Part shown: positions 38,507 through 47,416 of the stretch, piece by piece
How positions within the stretch are numbered: position 1 is the first letter of the stretch
Layout of the letters: every line of letters begins with the position of its first letter
Assembly: GCA_019694355.1 (NCBI GenBank)
Contig: JAIBCB010000002.1
Span: forward strand, 186,001-250,000
Length of the DNA: 64,000 nt
Origin: Pyrinomonadaceae bacterium
Lineage (GTDB): Bacteria > Acidobacteriota > Blastocatellia > Pyrinomonadales > Pyrinomonadaceae
Reading direction: 5' to 3'
The notes under the pieces: generated by a model
Database searches by the model: none
What the model was told of the DNA's origin: nothing
The model's input: the letters and a program-made list of their open reading frames with translations, nothing else
Made by a program: the position numbers and the translations under genes

Positions 38507-40783
38507 ATGAGCGAACAAACGATCACATCCGAAACCATCAAGCAGCACAATTTGACGCAGGATGAATACGCAAAGATCTGCGATCTAATGGGCCGCGAAC
38601 CGAATCTGACAGAACTCGGCGTCTTTTCAGTGATGTGGTCGGAGCATTGTTCCTATAAATCATCGCGCGTGCATCTGAAACGGCTGCCGACACGCGGGCC
38701 GCGTGTTATCGTGCCGCCGGGCGAGAATGCAGGCGTTGTCGATATCGGTGACGACTGGTGCGTCGCTTTCAAGGTCGAATCGCACAATCATCCATCTTTT
38801 ATCGAACCGTTTCAGGGTGCTGCGACCGGCGTCGGCGGCATCTTGCGTGATGTCTTTACGATGGGCGCCCGTCCGATGGCCGCGATGAACTCGCTGCGTT
38901 TCGGCCCCTTGTCAGAAGCGTCTGCATCAGCCGACCGCCAAAGAACACTGAATCGAAACAAGTCTATCCTGAAAGGCTGTGTCTCCGGAATCGGCCATTA
39001 CGGCAACTGTTTTGGCGTTCCGACGATCGGAGGCGAGGTCGTCTTTGATGAATCCTACAGCCTGAATCCGTTGGTCAATGCGTTTGCACTTGGGCTTGTG
39101 CGGCAAGATCAGATCTTTTTCGGCAAGGCATCGGGCATCGGCAATCCTGTGATGTACGTCGGCGCAAAGACGGGCCGCGACGGCATTCACGGTGCGACGA
39201 TGGCGTCGGCAGAGTTCGACGAAGAGGCTCTCGAAAAGCGTCCGACGGTTCAGGTCGGTGATCCGTTCCTCGAAAAACTCCTGCTCGAAGCGTGTCTCGA
39301 AGCGATGCGTTCCGGTGCAATTGAAGGCATACAGGATATGGGCGCCGCGGGCCTGACGAGTTCGTCGGTCGAGATGGCAGCTCGTGCAGGAACGGGGCTT
39401 GAGATCGACCTGACGCTCGTGCCACAGCGTGAGACCGGAATGACGGCGTACGAGATGCTCCTTTCCGAATCTCAGGAGAGAATGCTCATCGTTGCGCGTA
39501 GAGGCCGCGAGAAAGAGGTCGTCGAGATATTCAACAAATGGGATCTCGACGCGGTCGTGATCGGCAAGGTCGTCGAAGGCGACCGCCTAAAGATAATTCA
39601 CAACGGCAAGGTCGAAGCCGATCTTCCTGTGCTTGCGCTGACCGATGAAGCTCCGAAGTATGAGAGGGAAATGAGTCCAAGGTCCAAAGTCCAAAGTCCA
39701 AAGACCGAGAGACCCGACTTTGGACATTTGAACCTGGACTTTGGACAGGTGCTGCGGACGCTGCTCGCTTCGCCGAACATCTGTTCGAAGCACTGGGTCT
39801 ATGAGCAGTACGATTCGATGGTGCGGACGAACACGGCAGTTCTGCCGGGTGCGGATGCGGCGGTAATTCGAGTTAAGGAAACGCGGCGTGCGATCGCGAT
39901 GTGTCTTGACGGAAATGGCAGATACGTCGGCGTCAACGCCTTCGAAGGGGCAAAATTGACCGTTGCCGAGGCCGCAAGAAACGTCGTCTGCGTCGGTGCA
40001 AAACCGATCGCGGTCACGAACTGTCTGAATTTCGCTTCGCCGGAAAGGCCGGAAGTGATGCGTTCCTTCTCGGATGTCATCGACGGTTTGATCGAAGCAT
40101 GCGAGACCTTCGAAACGCCCGTCGTTTCGGGGAATGTCTCGTTCTATAACGAGACGGACGGCCGCGGAATTTTGCCGACGCCGGTGATCGGAATGGTCGG
40201 CGTCGTCGATGATGTCCGCAAGCTCATCACTCAAGGTTTCAAGGCCGAAGGCGACGTCATCGCACTTCTCGGCACGACCGGCGATGACCTCTCGGTAAGT
40301 GAATTCGCACAGACGATCGCAGGTCTTTCTTTTGACGAGATGGCGGCAAAAGGCCGCGTGCCGCAGCTCGATCTCGCGCTCGAAAAACAAGTGCAGGACA
40401 CGTGCCTCAAGCTCGCAGACGATGGCCTCATCCGGTCTGCACACGATTGTTCGGATGGCGGCCTCGCGGTCGCACTCGCCGAACTGTGTTTCTCATCGCT
40501 TGGCCGCGATGCTGTCGGCGCAGAGATAGAGCTCGCAGGCAATGGCCTTCCAAAAAAAGCCGTCCTCTTTGGTGAAACGCCGTCGCGGATCATCATCAGT
40601 TTTGCCGCCGAAGATCTTGATAAGGTTAAAGCCGCTGTCGGCGACTGCCCGTTCGAGGTGATCGGCAAGGTCGCGGGTGCTAACCTTAGGATCAGCGTGG
40701 ATCAGAGCGTTGCGATCGATTCGCCCGTAGCTGAGCTCGAAGGCCTCTGGAAGAATTCACTGGCCAAAGAGCTTGAAGGTTGA
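38507..40783 (+). CDS. purL: Phosphoribosylformylglycinamidine synthase, large subunit type PurL
   Basis: A 758-residue enzyme. [69 protein letters not shown] and [11 protein letters not shown] are the PurL motifs in order, and the C-terminal AIR-synthase-like domain has [14 protein letters not shown]. It forms FGAM with PurQ and PurS, which are not nearby. Residues about 390-413 are encoded by a short-repeat insertion, in the linker just before [18 protein letters not shown], where relatives have no such sequence. The enzyme is otherwise intact and of near-normal length. Confidence 0.95.
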   Translation: MSEQTITSETIKQHNLTQDEYAKICDLMGREPNLTELGVFSVMWSEHCSYKSSRVHLKRLPTRGPRVIVPPGENAGVVDIGDDWCVAFKVESHNHPSFIEPFQGAATGVGGILRDVFTMGARPMAAMNSLRFGPLSEASASADRQRTLNRNKSILKGCVSGIGHYGNCFGVPTIGGEVVFDESYSLNPLVNAFALGLVRQDQIFFGKASGIGNPVMYVGAKTGRDGIHGATMASAEFDEEALEKRPTVQVGDPFLEKLLLEACLEAMRSGAIEGIQDMGAAGLTSSSVEMAARAGTGLEIDLTLVPQRETGMTAYEMLLSESQERMLIVARRGREKEVVEIFNKWDLDAVVIGKVVEGDRLKIIHNGKVEADLPVLALTDEAPKYEREMSPRSKVQSPKTERPDFGHLNLDFGQVLRTLLASPNICSKHWVYEQYDSMVRTNTAVLPGADAAVIRVKETRRAIAMCLDGNGRYVGVNAFEGAKLTVAEAARNVVCVGAKPIAVTNCLNFASPERPEVMRSFSDVIDGLIEACETFETPVVSGNVSFYNETDGRGILPTPVIGMVGVVDDVRKLITQGFKAEGDVIALLGTTGDDLSVSEFAQTIAGLSFDEMAAKGRVPQLDLALEKQVQDTCLKLADDGLIRSAHDCSDGGLAVALAELCFSSLGRDAVGAEIELAGNGLPKKAVLFGETPSRIIISFAAEDLDKVKAAVGDCPFEVIGKVAGANLRISVDQSVAIDSPVAELEGLWKNSLAKELEG
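39675..39746. repeat. Heptamer repeat inserted in frame inside purL
   Basis: Four 7-base words GTCCAAG, GTCCAAA, GTCCAAA, GTCCAAA (39675-39702) are followed by two copies of GACTTTGGAC (39716-39725 and 39737-39746), their complement. The 72 bases are a multiple of three and keep the reading frame. Confidence 0.9.
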
Positions 40784-40820
40784 GATCAGCAGCCAATACA
40801 TTATGATCAGCAATCAAATT

Positions 40821-40869
40821 TAATTAGTAATTGGTCAATTACTAATTACTAATTAGCAATGGCAAATTA
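40821..40869. repeat. Seven heptamers after purL
   Basis: TAATTAG, TAATTGG, TCAATTA, CTAATTA, CTAATTA, GCAATGG, CAAATTA in phase, between the convergent purL and methyltransferase genes. Confidence 0.8.
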
Positions 40870-40893
40870 ACCGTCCACAATTCACGGTCGCCC

Positions 40894-41496
40894 TCACCAT
40901 TTTGTGAATGGGATCAGGCCGGGCACTTTCTTTTTCCACGCGGCAAACTGTTCGCCGAAGGCTTCGCTTAGCAGACGGTCCTCGCTGGATGTGCGGATCC
41001 GTGTTCCGATGAGGAATAGGCAAACTCCTGCGATGAGAGCGATCCAATGGCTCATCACGAGAGCGGTCGCGAGCATCATCGCAAAGAACGCGGTATAGAT
41101 CGGGTGACGCACGATGCCATAAACACCGGTGGTGATGAGTTCGTGGCCCTCGATAAGGCGAGCCTGAAGCGCGAATTGCTTGCCGAGTTCTTTGACGGCA
41201 GAACGCGCGAACCAGATAGCACCGATCATCAACGCGATCGCGAACGTTTCGAGCACAATATTCAGCACGATCTGCCCTTCAATAAGCGGTGAAAGAAACG
41301 GTGTTCGATAGAAAGCCCAGACGACGGCGACCGCGATAGCTTGCAGTGCGATGCCTGCAAAAGACTGCGGCAGACGCTTTGCGTCGGGAGCCGCCGCGGG
41401 CTTTCGGTTTACAACGAATACGCCCAAGAATACGATCCACGAAAGGATGAGTGCGAAGTAGGCCGCGATCGAGAGATAGTCGGAAAGTTGCTGCAT
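40894..41496 (-). CDS. Isoprenylcysteine carboxyl methyltransferase-like membrane protein
   Basis: A 200-residue protein with about five membrane helices. LITTGVYGIVRHPIYTAFFAMMLA carries the R-H-P-x-Y motif of the ICMT/PEMT family, and RIRTSSEDRLLSEAFGEQFAAWKKKVPGLIPF (quoted here by its ends only) is the conserved C-terminal E-x-x-L region. SAM-dependent methylation of a lipid-linked group is likely; the substrate is unknown. Confidence 0.85.
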   Translation of the reverse strand: MQQLSDYLSIAAYFALILSWIVFLGVFVVNRKPAAAPDAKRLPQSFAGIALQAIAVAVVWAFYRTPFLSPLIEGQIVLNIVLETFAIALMIGAIWFARSAVKELGKQFALQARLIEGHELITTGVYGIVRHPIYTAFFAMMLATALVMSHWIALIAGVCLFLIGTRIRTSSEDRLLSEAFGEQFAAWKKKVPGLIPFTKW

Positions 41497-41557
41497 TACA
41501 TTGTGCGTATTGTAGCGCGTTGTTTCGGCGCGTGTGCGTCAATAGAATAGAACGAAG

Positions 41558-42748
41558 ATGACCGCGGGCGTTTATGTTCACATTCCATTCTGCAAGTCGC
41601 GGTGCTCATACTGCGATTTTGCGACCGACGTATATCGCGAGAGCGGTGCGGTGGAGCGATATGTGGACGCATTGTGTCGCGAGATCCGACAATTTCCGCC
41701 GCAGAATGACGCGAATCTGATACGAGGCGTCGATCTGCGTATTTTGCGTTCATCTGCGGCAGATCCTTCTCCGAGCGCCGACACGATCTATTTCGGCGGA
41801 GGCACTCCGTCGCTGCTAAATGCGTCACAGCTTGAGCGGATATTGAATGCGGTCAATGCAAAGTTCGATGTTGCGGATGACGCCGAGATCACGATGGAAA
41901 TGAACCCGGCGACCGTTACGCCGGAAACGCTTGCGCGCTATCGAGACCTTGGAGTAAATAGGGCGAGCTTTGGCGTGCAAACCTTTAACGATCGTGATCT
42001 CAAGTTGCTTGCGCGCGGCCACGATGCGAACGATGCGAGACATACGTTCCGAATGCTGCGTGACGCGGGGTTCTCGAACGTGAGCTTCGACCTGATCATC
42101 GGCCTGCCGGGCCAGACGCTCGACGATTGGCAGCGAAATCTCGATGAAGCTCTCTCGCTCGATCCCGAGCATCTATCGCTCTATATTCTCGAAGTTCACG
42201 AGGCGACGCCGCTCGCCGAACAGATCCGCAGCGGCCGTCGTCCTGTTCCGGACGAAGAGCTTGCCGCCGAGATGTACGAGCATCTTCTTGAACGCATCGA
42301 GACGACGAGCTTCGAGCAATACGAGATCTCGAATTTTGCGAAAAGCGGCTTTGCCTCGCGACACAATATGAAATATTGGAGGCTCGATCCCGTATTTGGC
42401 TTCGGTGTCTCAGCACATTCTTTTGATGGGCGGTCGCGATATTGGAATATTCGCGATACGGCCGAATATGTTTCGGCTCTCGAATCGGACAAGACGCCGA
42501 TCGCGGGCCGCGATATTCTTTTGGACGAAAAGCTTGCGGGCGAGTGTGCTTTTTTGGGCTTGCGGCTGACCGAGGGGATCTCGCTGACGGCGTATGAAAA
42601 GGAGACGAGCATCGATCTTGCAAAAAAGTACGCCGGCGAACTCGAACGGCTCGCCGACGCAGGTTTGATAGAATTCGCGGGCTCTCGCTTGAGGCTCACG
42701 CCGCGCGGAATGTTGTTCTCGAATGAGGTGTTTTCGATCTTTGCCTAA
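41558..42748 (+). CDS. hemW: Heme chaperone HemW (radical SAM)
   Basis: A 396-residue protein. VYVHIPFCKSRCSYCDFATD contains the CxxxCxxC cluster ligands plus the following Cys typical of HemN/HemW; TIYFGGGTPSLL, EMNPATVT and FDLIIGLPGQT follow. The short C-terminus without the HemN trip-wire supports HemW, which passes heme to respiratory enzymes, over coproporphyrinogen oxidase. Its stop interlocks with that of kynA (CTAA). Confidence 0.93.
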   Translation: MTAGVYVHIPFCKSRCSYCDFATDVYRESGAVERYVDALCREIRQFPPQNDANLIRGVDLRILRSSAADPSPSADTIYFGGGTPSLLNASQLERILNAVNAKFDVADDAEITMEMNPATVTPETLARYRDLGVNRASFGVQTFNDRDLKLLARGHDANDARHTFRMLRDAGFSNVSFDLIIGLPGQTLDDWQRNLDEALSLDPEHLSLYILEVHEATPLAEQIRSGRRPVPDEELAAEMYEHLLERIETTSFEQYEISNFAKSGFASRHNMKYWRLDPVFGFGVSAHSFDGRSRYWNIRDTAEYVSALESDKTPIAGRDILLDEKLAGECAFLGLRLTEGISLTAYEKETSIDLAKKYAGELERLADAGLIEFAGSRLRLTPRGMLFSNEVFSIFA

Positions 42749-43551
42749 GCTGCCGAGGCACCGACGGGCGAGACCGAAAGATGCGTTCGCGCTTCCCAAA
42801 GCTCAGGGAAGAATTTCTTCGAGAGCGTCGTTCTCAAGTACCCGACACCGTCGGAACCGCCGGTTCCGCGCTTCATACCGAGCATTCGCTCGACCATCAT
42901 TACGTGATCGTAACGCCAACTCGAAATGAGCTCGTCGTGTTCGATGAGAAGGTCCTGCAGCAGGTAAAGCTCCGCGTATTTTTCAGGATGCGTCAGGATC
43001 TCGACGATCGACGCGACGCGTTCGTCATGCGTTCCAGAAGAAAGCCCGTTTCTTGAGAGCAAATTCCAAAAGGCATCGGCGACCGAAGGGTCGCGGAAAC
43101 GCTTTGAGAGGCGCTCGTACGCGAGCTCGTCGTGCTTGAATGTTTCGAGGATCTTCTCGTCTTTTGCGCCGGAAGAGAATTCGAGTTCGCGAAACTGCAT
43201 CGATTGAAAGCCGCTAGCCGGGTTGAGCTTGTCGCGAAATTCGAGAAAGCCGATTGGCGCCATCGATTCCAAAATGTGTATCTGCTTGACGAGTATCTTC
43301 TCGATGGCGATCACGCCGCGAAGGCTGTGATTCGCCCTAAAGACGCGGCCTTCGTCAAGCCAACCGACGACGGCATCGACCTCGTGCAGGATCTGCTTGA
43401 ACCAAAGCTCGTAGGTCTGGTGGATGACGATAAAAAGCAGCTCGTCGTGGCTCGTCGGTTCTGACAAGGTTTCCTGCAGTTCGATAAGCTCGTGGACCTT
43501 CAGATATTTGTTGTAGGAGAGCGGCGTGTCGCCGCCATAATTCTGCGTCAT
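42745..43551 (-). CDS. kynA: Tryptophan 2,3-dioxygenase
   Basis: A 268-residue heme enzyme. YNKYLKVHELIELQ, HDELLFIVIHQTYELWFKQI, FRELEFSSG and SSWRYDHVMMVERMLGMKRG are TDO motifs; the last includes the proximal heme His and the substrate loop GTGGSDGVGYL. It opens the tryptophan ring to N-formylkynurenine. No other kynurenine genes are adjacent. Confidence 0.96.
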   Translation of the reverse strand: MTQNYGGDTPLSYNKYLKVHELIELQETLSEPTSHDELLFIVIHQTYELWFKQILHEVDAVVGWLDEGRVFRANHSLRGVIAIEKILVKQIHILESMAPIGFLEFRDKLNPASGFQSMQFRELEFSSGAKDEKILETFKHDELAYERLSKRFRDPSVADAFWNLLSRNGLSSGTHDERVASIVEILTHPEKYAELYLLQDLLIEHDELISSWRYDHVMMVERMLGMKRGTGGSDGVGYLRTTLSKKFFPELWEARTHLSVSPVGASAA

Positions 43552-43907
43552 ATTAGTTAACCTCGAAAATTAGTTTCGTTTTGCTAATCTTCGGCGAGCA
43601 CGGAGCTTAAGTCAATTTGACCGTTCCTGTCCGTTCAGCAAAAAAGCCTCTTGACAGCAGGTTCTAATTTCGCTAAATTCCTTGCGTCAACCTAAAAACA
43701 CGATCCGATCATCGCGAATCTTGCTGTTTAAGATTTGTTTGTTTTTAGAACGAATGAAGCAAGGTTCGCACGCCATTCTCTCGCCAAGATAACGACGTCG
43801 AAGTGATAACCCCTTGCTTGCTCGTGCGCGACAGCTCTATTTCGGGCGCCCCGGGCGTCCATACCAGACAACAAGGTTTTTGTTTTACTTCTAGGAGGAG
43901 TTTTTTG
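43552..43907. other. Long leader region of the cold-shock gene
   Basis: No gene is seen. A strong promoter at 43651-43679 would give a leader of about 220 bases before the csp ATG, ending in a near-perfect CTAGGAGGAG. Long leaders that refold with temperature are known for cspA-type genes; the same is inferred here. Confidence 0.6.
43651..43679 (+). promoter_or_regulatory. Strong sigma-70-type promoter of the cold-shock gene
   Basis: TTGACA at 43651-43656, a 17-base spacer and TAAATT at 43674-43679. Confidence 0.7.
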
Positions 43908-44129
43908 ATGTCAAGGACAGTTGGTAAGGTTAAGTGGTTCAACAATGCAAAGGGTTACGGCTTCATCGAACAGCCTGGTGAACAGGACATCTTTGTCCAT
44001 TACAGTGCGATCTCGGGTGACGGCTACAAGAGCCTGATTCAAGGCCAGGAAGTCGAATTTGAGGTAACCGACGGACCAAAAGGCCCCCAAGCCGAGAATG
44101 TTGCCGCTCTTGCGGCGGCCGCGGCCTAA
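43908..44129 (+). CDS. Cold-shock domain protein
   Basis: A 73-residue CspA-type protein ([20 protein letters not shown]). KGYGFIEQ and DIFVHYSAI are the RNP1 and RNP2 RNA-binding motifs. The C-terminus is a short Ala-rich extension (AALAAAAA). Strong GGAGGAG Shine-Dalgarno, own promoter and own terminator mark it as a highly expressed single gene and RNA chaperone. Confidence 0.96.
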   Translation: MSRTVGKVKWFNNAKGYGFIEQPGEQDIFVHYSAISGDGYKSLIQGQEVEFEVTDGPKGPQAENVAALAAAAA

Positions 44130-44181
44130 CTAAATTCACACGAAATATTTTCCGGTTCATTTTCCGGAGCAGATCTTTTGA

Positions 44182-44220
44182 AGCCGAAACGGAGCGATCC
44201 AGTTCCGAACGGCTTTTTTT
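44182..44220 (+). terminator. Terminator after the cold-shock gene
   Basis: AGCCG-aaa-CGGA pairs with TCCG-aa-CGGCT, followed by seven T ending at 44220. Confidence 0.8.
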
Positions 44221-44441
44221 ACTTGTTCTTCAGTTCTGAGATCAGATGTTACAACAGGGTTAAAAGTTTCTAAATCTTTTTTTGGAATACTGCCGGCGTT
44301 AGGAGTTTCTTTTCTAAAGGAGGCAATGGCTAAGGCCCTTACCTCCTAAGAAGCGAACGGGGACATCCAACAGCGGCCAACAACGCAAATAGGCCGAATT
44401 TCCCGCTCAAAACCTTTCCAACCTGACCCAAACTGAGAATA
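44221..44441 (+). promoter_or_regulatory. Leader of the lytic transglycosylase gene with an SD-sequestering hairpin
   Basis: Within this 220-base leader AGGAGG (44318-44323) pairs with CCTCCT (44342-44347). The same segment encodes a seven-residue mini-frame, ATG at 44326 to TAA at 44347-44349, directly behind the AGGAGG. It could be a leader-peptide or riboswitch-like control, but I could not match it to a known class. Confidence 0.4.
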
Positions 44442-45305
44442 ATGAGAAGAAGCAACCTGCTTATTTTGGCGACGTGTCTTTTAGCCTGTGTCCCCGCATT
44501 TGCACAGGAAAGACCGCGATATTCCCTCGATAATTTCGACACTGCAAAAGGTGTTCACGTTACTCCGAAGCCGACCCCGGAGGTTGCATTCACCCGCAGC
44601 CGGCGTTCAAAAAAGAATTCCAGGAACAAGCTTGTCGAGAAGACAGCTTCGACGCGAACTGTCGCGTCTGATGGGATCGCTGACCGCGAGATCGCACGAA
44701 CATTGACCTCGCGGCAGCCTTCTACGCGTCTTGTGATGGGCACGGTCGCCGGGCTTAAAGGCTTTACGACAGGCGATACGGCGATCGACTCGTATATCGT
44801 CGATTCAAGCCGCAGATACCGTATCGATCCGCTGCTGATATACGCTCAGATGCACCAGGAGTCATCATTCAAGCTCCGAGCACTCTCAAATAAGGGTGCG
44901 AGCGGCCTGATGCAGCTTATGCCGGGGACGGCACGCCGTATGGGCGTTACGAATATTTACGATCCAAAGCAGAACATCGAGGGCGGCGTAAAGTATATGC
45001 GGCTCCTTCTCGACCTGTTCGGACAGGACGTGAACCTCGCACTTGCGGGCTATAACGCCGGCGAAGGCGCCGTGATTAAATACGGCAATTCGATCCCGCC
45101 GTACAGCGAAACACGAGAATACGTCCGCCGTATTTCGACGCGTTACCTTTCGATCTCGGACGGCTCGTATGCGCGGAGCATTCAACGGGTTTCGAACAGC
45201 AAGGCCGTCAAGATGGAAGAAAAGAAGGCTCTCGACCTCGGCTTCCAACAGGAAGCGGTCGTCATTCGCACTGCTGACGGACGAATGCGGCTCGTAAATC
45301 AATAA
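44442..45305 (+). CDS. Soluble periplasmic lytic transglycosylase (SLT family)
   Basis: A 287-residue protein with a signal peptide (LLILATCLLACVPAFA-Q). Residues 30-100 are a low-complexity basic linker. The SLT domain has the catalytic Glu140 in MHQESSFKLRALSNKGASG, GLMQLMPGTARRMG, NIEGGVKYMRLLL and ALAGYNAGEGAV. It cleaves peptidoglycan with formation of 1,6-anhydro ends. It is a single gene ending in a strong terminator. Confidence 0.93.
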   Translation: MRRSNLLILATCLLACVPAFAQERPRYSLDNFDTAKGVHVTPKPTPEVAFTRSRRSKKNSRNKLVEKTASTRTVASDGIADREIARTLTSRQPSTRLVMGTVAGLKGFTTGDTAIDSYIVDSSRRYRIDPLLIYAQMHQESSFKLRALSNKGASGLMQLMPGTARRMGVTNIYDPKQNIEGGVKYMRLLLDLFGQDVNLALAGYNAGEGAVIKYGNSIPPYSETREYVRRISTRYLSISDGSYARSIQRVSNSKAVKMEEKKALDLGFQQEAVVIRTADGRMRLVNQ

Positions 45306-45357
45306 CGTTTCTACAAGTTTCCCACAGCTCTTCTCCATTGGTCCTTAGAAAAGACAT

Positions 45358-45390
45358 GCGGCCGGATGCGTTGTCCGGCCGCGTTTTTTT
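45358..45390 (+). terminator. Strong terminator after the lytic transglycosylase
   Basis: GCGGCCGGA (45358-45366) pairs perfectly with TCCGGCCGC (45374-45382), seven-base loop, then seven T. Confidence 0.92.
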
Positions 45391-45482
45391 GTCAATTTTT
45401 AACGGGCCGCCCGCTAATGGAAGCCACCTTTGAGGCGATTTCTTGCTTCGTGGGAGTTTCCAGAATAGAATTATTCGCAAAT

Positions 45483-46850
45483 ATGAATTATCAAGACAAC
45501 GTACTCGGGCTGATCGGCGATACGCCGCTGGTCCGGATCAATAAACTCACAAAGGAAAGGAAGATCAAGGCGCAGGTATTTGCGAAGATGGAGAGCCTGA
45601 ATCCGGGCTATTCGGTCAAGGATCGGATCGGCGTGTCGATGATCGATTGGGCCGAGGAAAAGGGCGTGCTAAAGAAGGGCGGCACGATCATCGAGGCAAC
45701 GAGCGGCAACACGGGCATCGGGCTTGCGGTCGTCGCGGCAGTTCGCGGGTATAAGTGCATTTTTGTGCTGACGGAGAAGGTCTCGATCGAGAAGATGCGA
45801 TATCTAAAGGGTTTAGGGGCCGAGATCGTCGTTTGTCCCGCCGCGGCAAAGGCCGGAACGCCGGATCATTATCTCGTGACCGCAAAACGTATTGCCGACC
45901 AGACGCCGAATTCCTTCTATCCCGACCAGTACAATCATCCGGCGAACCCGGCGGCCCATTACCGCACTACGGGCCCGGAGATATGGCGTGATACCGAGGG
46001 CAAGATCACGCATTTTGTTGCGGGCATCGGAACAGGCGGCACGATCAGCGGCACCGGCCGTTATCTAAAGGAACAGAATCCGAAGATCAAGGTGATCGGT
46101 GCCGATCCGTATGGTTCGATATTCAAATCGTACAAAGATACGGGCCATGTGCCCGAGGCGACGCCGTACCTTGTCGAAGGCATCGGGCAGTCGCTGCCGA
46201 CCGGAAATGCCGATATGAACACGATCGATGAGATCGTGAACGTAACCGACCGCGAATCGTTCGATATCGCACGTCAGTTGGCACGTACGGAAGGCATTTT
46301 CTGCGGCGGCTCAACGGGGACGAACCTCGCCGGAGCGTTCAAGGTCGCTAAGGATCTCGATGAATCTGCAGTTGTCGTATTCATCGTTGCGGATACGGGT
46401 GAGCATTATCTGACGAAGTTCCATTCCGACGAGTGGATGAAGGAAAAGCTGCTGCTCGAACCGCAGCGTATCACGGCAAGCCTGATCGCCGACACGAAGA
46501 ACGAAAATTCGCCGACCGAGCTGATCTCGGTTTCGCCGGATGACATCGTTTCTGACGCTTTGACCCGAATGACCGAGGCCGGCATCACGCAAATGCCGGT
46601 GCTCGAGGGTAACGTTCCGGTCGGCTCGTTCCACGAAAGCTCGATCCTTGCAAAACTCCTAGGCGACAGGGAACTGTTCAATGCAAAGGTCTCGGACATT
46701 ATGGACAAGAGTTTTCCGGTCGTTGCCGTCGATACGAGTTTGAAGGTAATTAAAGAAAGATTGCAAAAACATCCTGCAGTCCTCGTCGAGGATTTTAAGC
46801 GGATCACGGGTATAATTACCCGGTCGGACGTTTTGGATATTCACGATTGA
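45483..46850 (+). CDS. Cystathionine beta-synthase-type PLP enzyme with CBS pair
   Basis: A 455-residue protein from the ATG at 45483. NPGYSVKDRIG holds the PLP lysine (Lys46), EATSGNTGIGLA binds the cofactor phosphate side, and GIGTGGTISGTGRYLK is the glycine loop. Two CBS domains fill about 335-455 (DIVSDALTRMTEAGITQMPV and IMDKSFPVVAVDTSLKVIKE). This architecture is that of bacterial cystathionine beta-synthase, though cysteine synthase activity is not excluded. It may feed transsulfuration from homocysteine. Confidence 0.92.
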   Translation: MNYQDNVLGLIGDTPLVRINKLTKERKIKAQVFAKMESLNPGYSVKDRIGVSMIDWAEEKGVLKKGGTIIEATSGNTGIGLAVVAAVRGYKCIFVLTEKVSIEKMRYLKGLGAEIVVCPAAAKAGTPDHYLVTAKRIADQTPNSFYPDQYNHPANPAAHYRTTGPEIWRDTEGKITHFVAGIGTGGTISGTGRYLKEQNPKIKVIGADPYGSIFKSYKDTGHVPEATPYLVEGIGQSLPTGNADMNTIDEIVNVTDRESFDIARQLARTEGIFCGGSTGTNLAGAFKVAKDLDESAVVVFIVADTGEHYLTKFHSDEWMKEKLLLEPQRITASLIADTKNENSPTELISVSPDDIVSDALTRMTEAGITQMPVLEGNVPVGSFHESSILAKLLGDRELFNAKVSDIMDKSFPVVAVDTSLKVIKERLQKHPAVLVEDFKRITGIITRSDVLDIHD

Positions 46851-46866
46851 CCAAACTCGAACGCGG

Positions 46867-47307
46867 ATGAGCGATCCCTGGCAAATGCCCGAGCCTGTAT
46901 TTCGCACCTCAGAAGGCGAGATCGTTGAGGCGCGCCCGCGAATCGAGACGCCGCCGAAGGTTGATGCGGCTCCAAGTGAAGACGCGGCCGCACTTGAGGC
47001 TCTTTATGCCCCGCCGGATGCGATAAAGCCCGCGAATACCGAGGCAGACTTTGCCGCGGTGCCGACAGCACCAGCCTCGCCGGCGCCCGCGGGAAAAGAA
47101 GCTGGCGGTGCGATTACCGATCAGCCATACGTCTCGGAGGAATATGACGTAGAGGAGATAAACGCCGCGGTCGCTGCCGCCACGCCGCAAAAGAGTTCAA
47201 AAGGCAGCCTGATCTTCAAGCTGCTGGCGGCCGCCGTTGTACTTGCTGCGTTGGCCGTTGCGGTAATCTTCCTCGCGTGGTTCTTGTTTATGCGGCCGAC
47301 AGAATAG
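46867..47307 (+). CDS. Tail-anchored Pro/Ala-rich protein at the head of the FHA genes
   Basis: A 146-residue protein. The first 110 residues are acidic and rich in Ala, Pro and Glu without clear fold (VFRTSEGEIVEARPR). The C-terminus is a single hydrophobic helix (FKLLAAAVVLAALAVAVIFL) ending in FMRPTE, so the protein is anchored by its tail with most of it in the cytosol. It precedes the three FHA-transglycosylase genes on the same strand; a functional link is inferred from position and shared acidic, Pro-rich composition. Confidence 0.6.
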   Translation: MSDPWQMPEPVFRTSEGEIVEARPRIETPPKVDAAPSEDAAALEALYAPPDAIKPANTEADFAAVPTAPASPAPAGKEAGGAITDQPYVSEEYDVEEINAAVAAATPQKSSKGSLIFKLLAAAVVLAALAVAVIFLAWFLFMRPTE

Positions 47308-47416
47308 AAATAGTTGCAAAGTTGCAGAGTTACGGAGTTGCGAGGGTATCGAGCTACAGGGGTCTGACCGCATGCTACTCTGTAGCTCTGTAGCTCTGTA
47401 ACCTCCTAACTTTTTC
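47308..47416. repeat. Octamer word array folding back on itself
   Basis: AGTTGCAA, AGTTGCAG, AGTTACGG, AGTTGCGA, GGGTATCG, AGCTACAG run in 8-base phase from 47312 to 47359. The other arm has CTACTCTG, TAGCTCTG, TAGCTCTG, TAACCTCC (47375-47406). AGTTGCGA is shared with the array between trmD and rplS. Confidence 0.75.

Noticed and set aside
39587-40444. A 285-codon minus-strand frame inside purL
   Set aside because: Antisense shadow of a well-conserved gene.
44221-44441. A c-di-AMP or other known riboswitch before the lytic transglycosylase
   Set aside because: The location is suggestive, but I could not match conserved blocks of any known class, so only the hairpin is reported.
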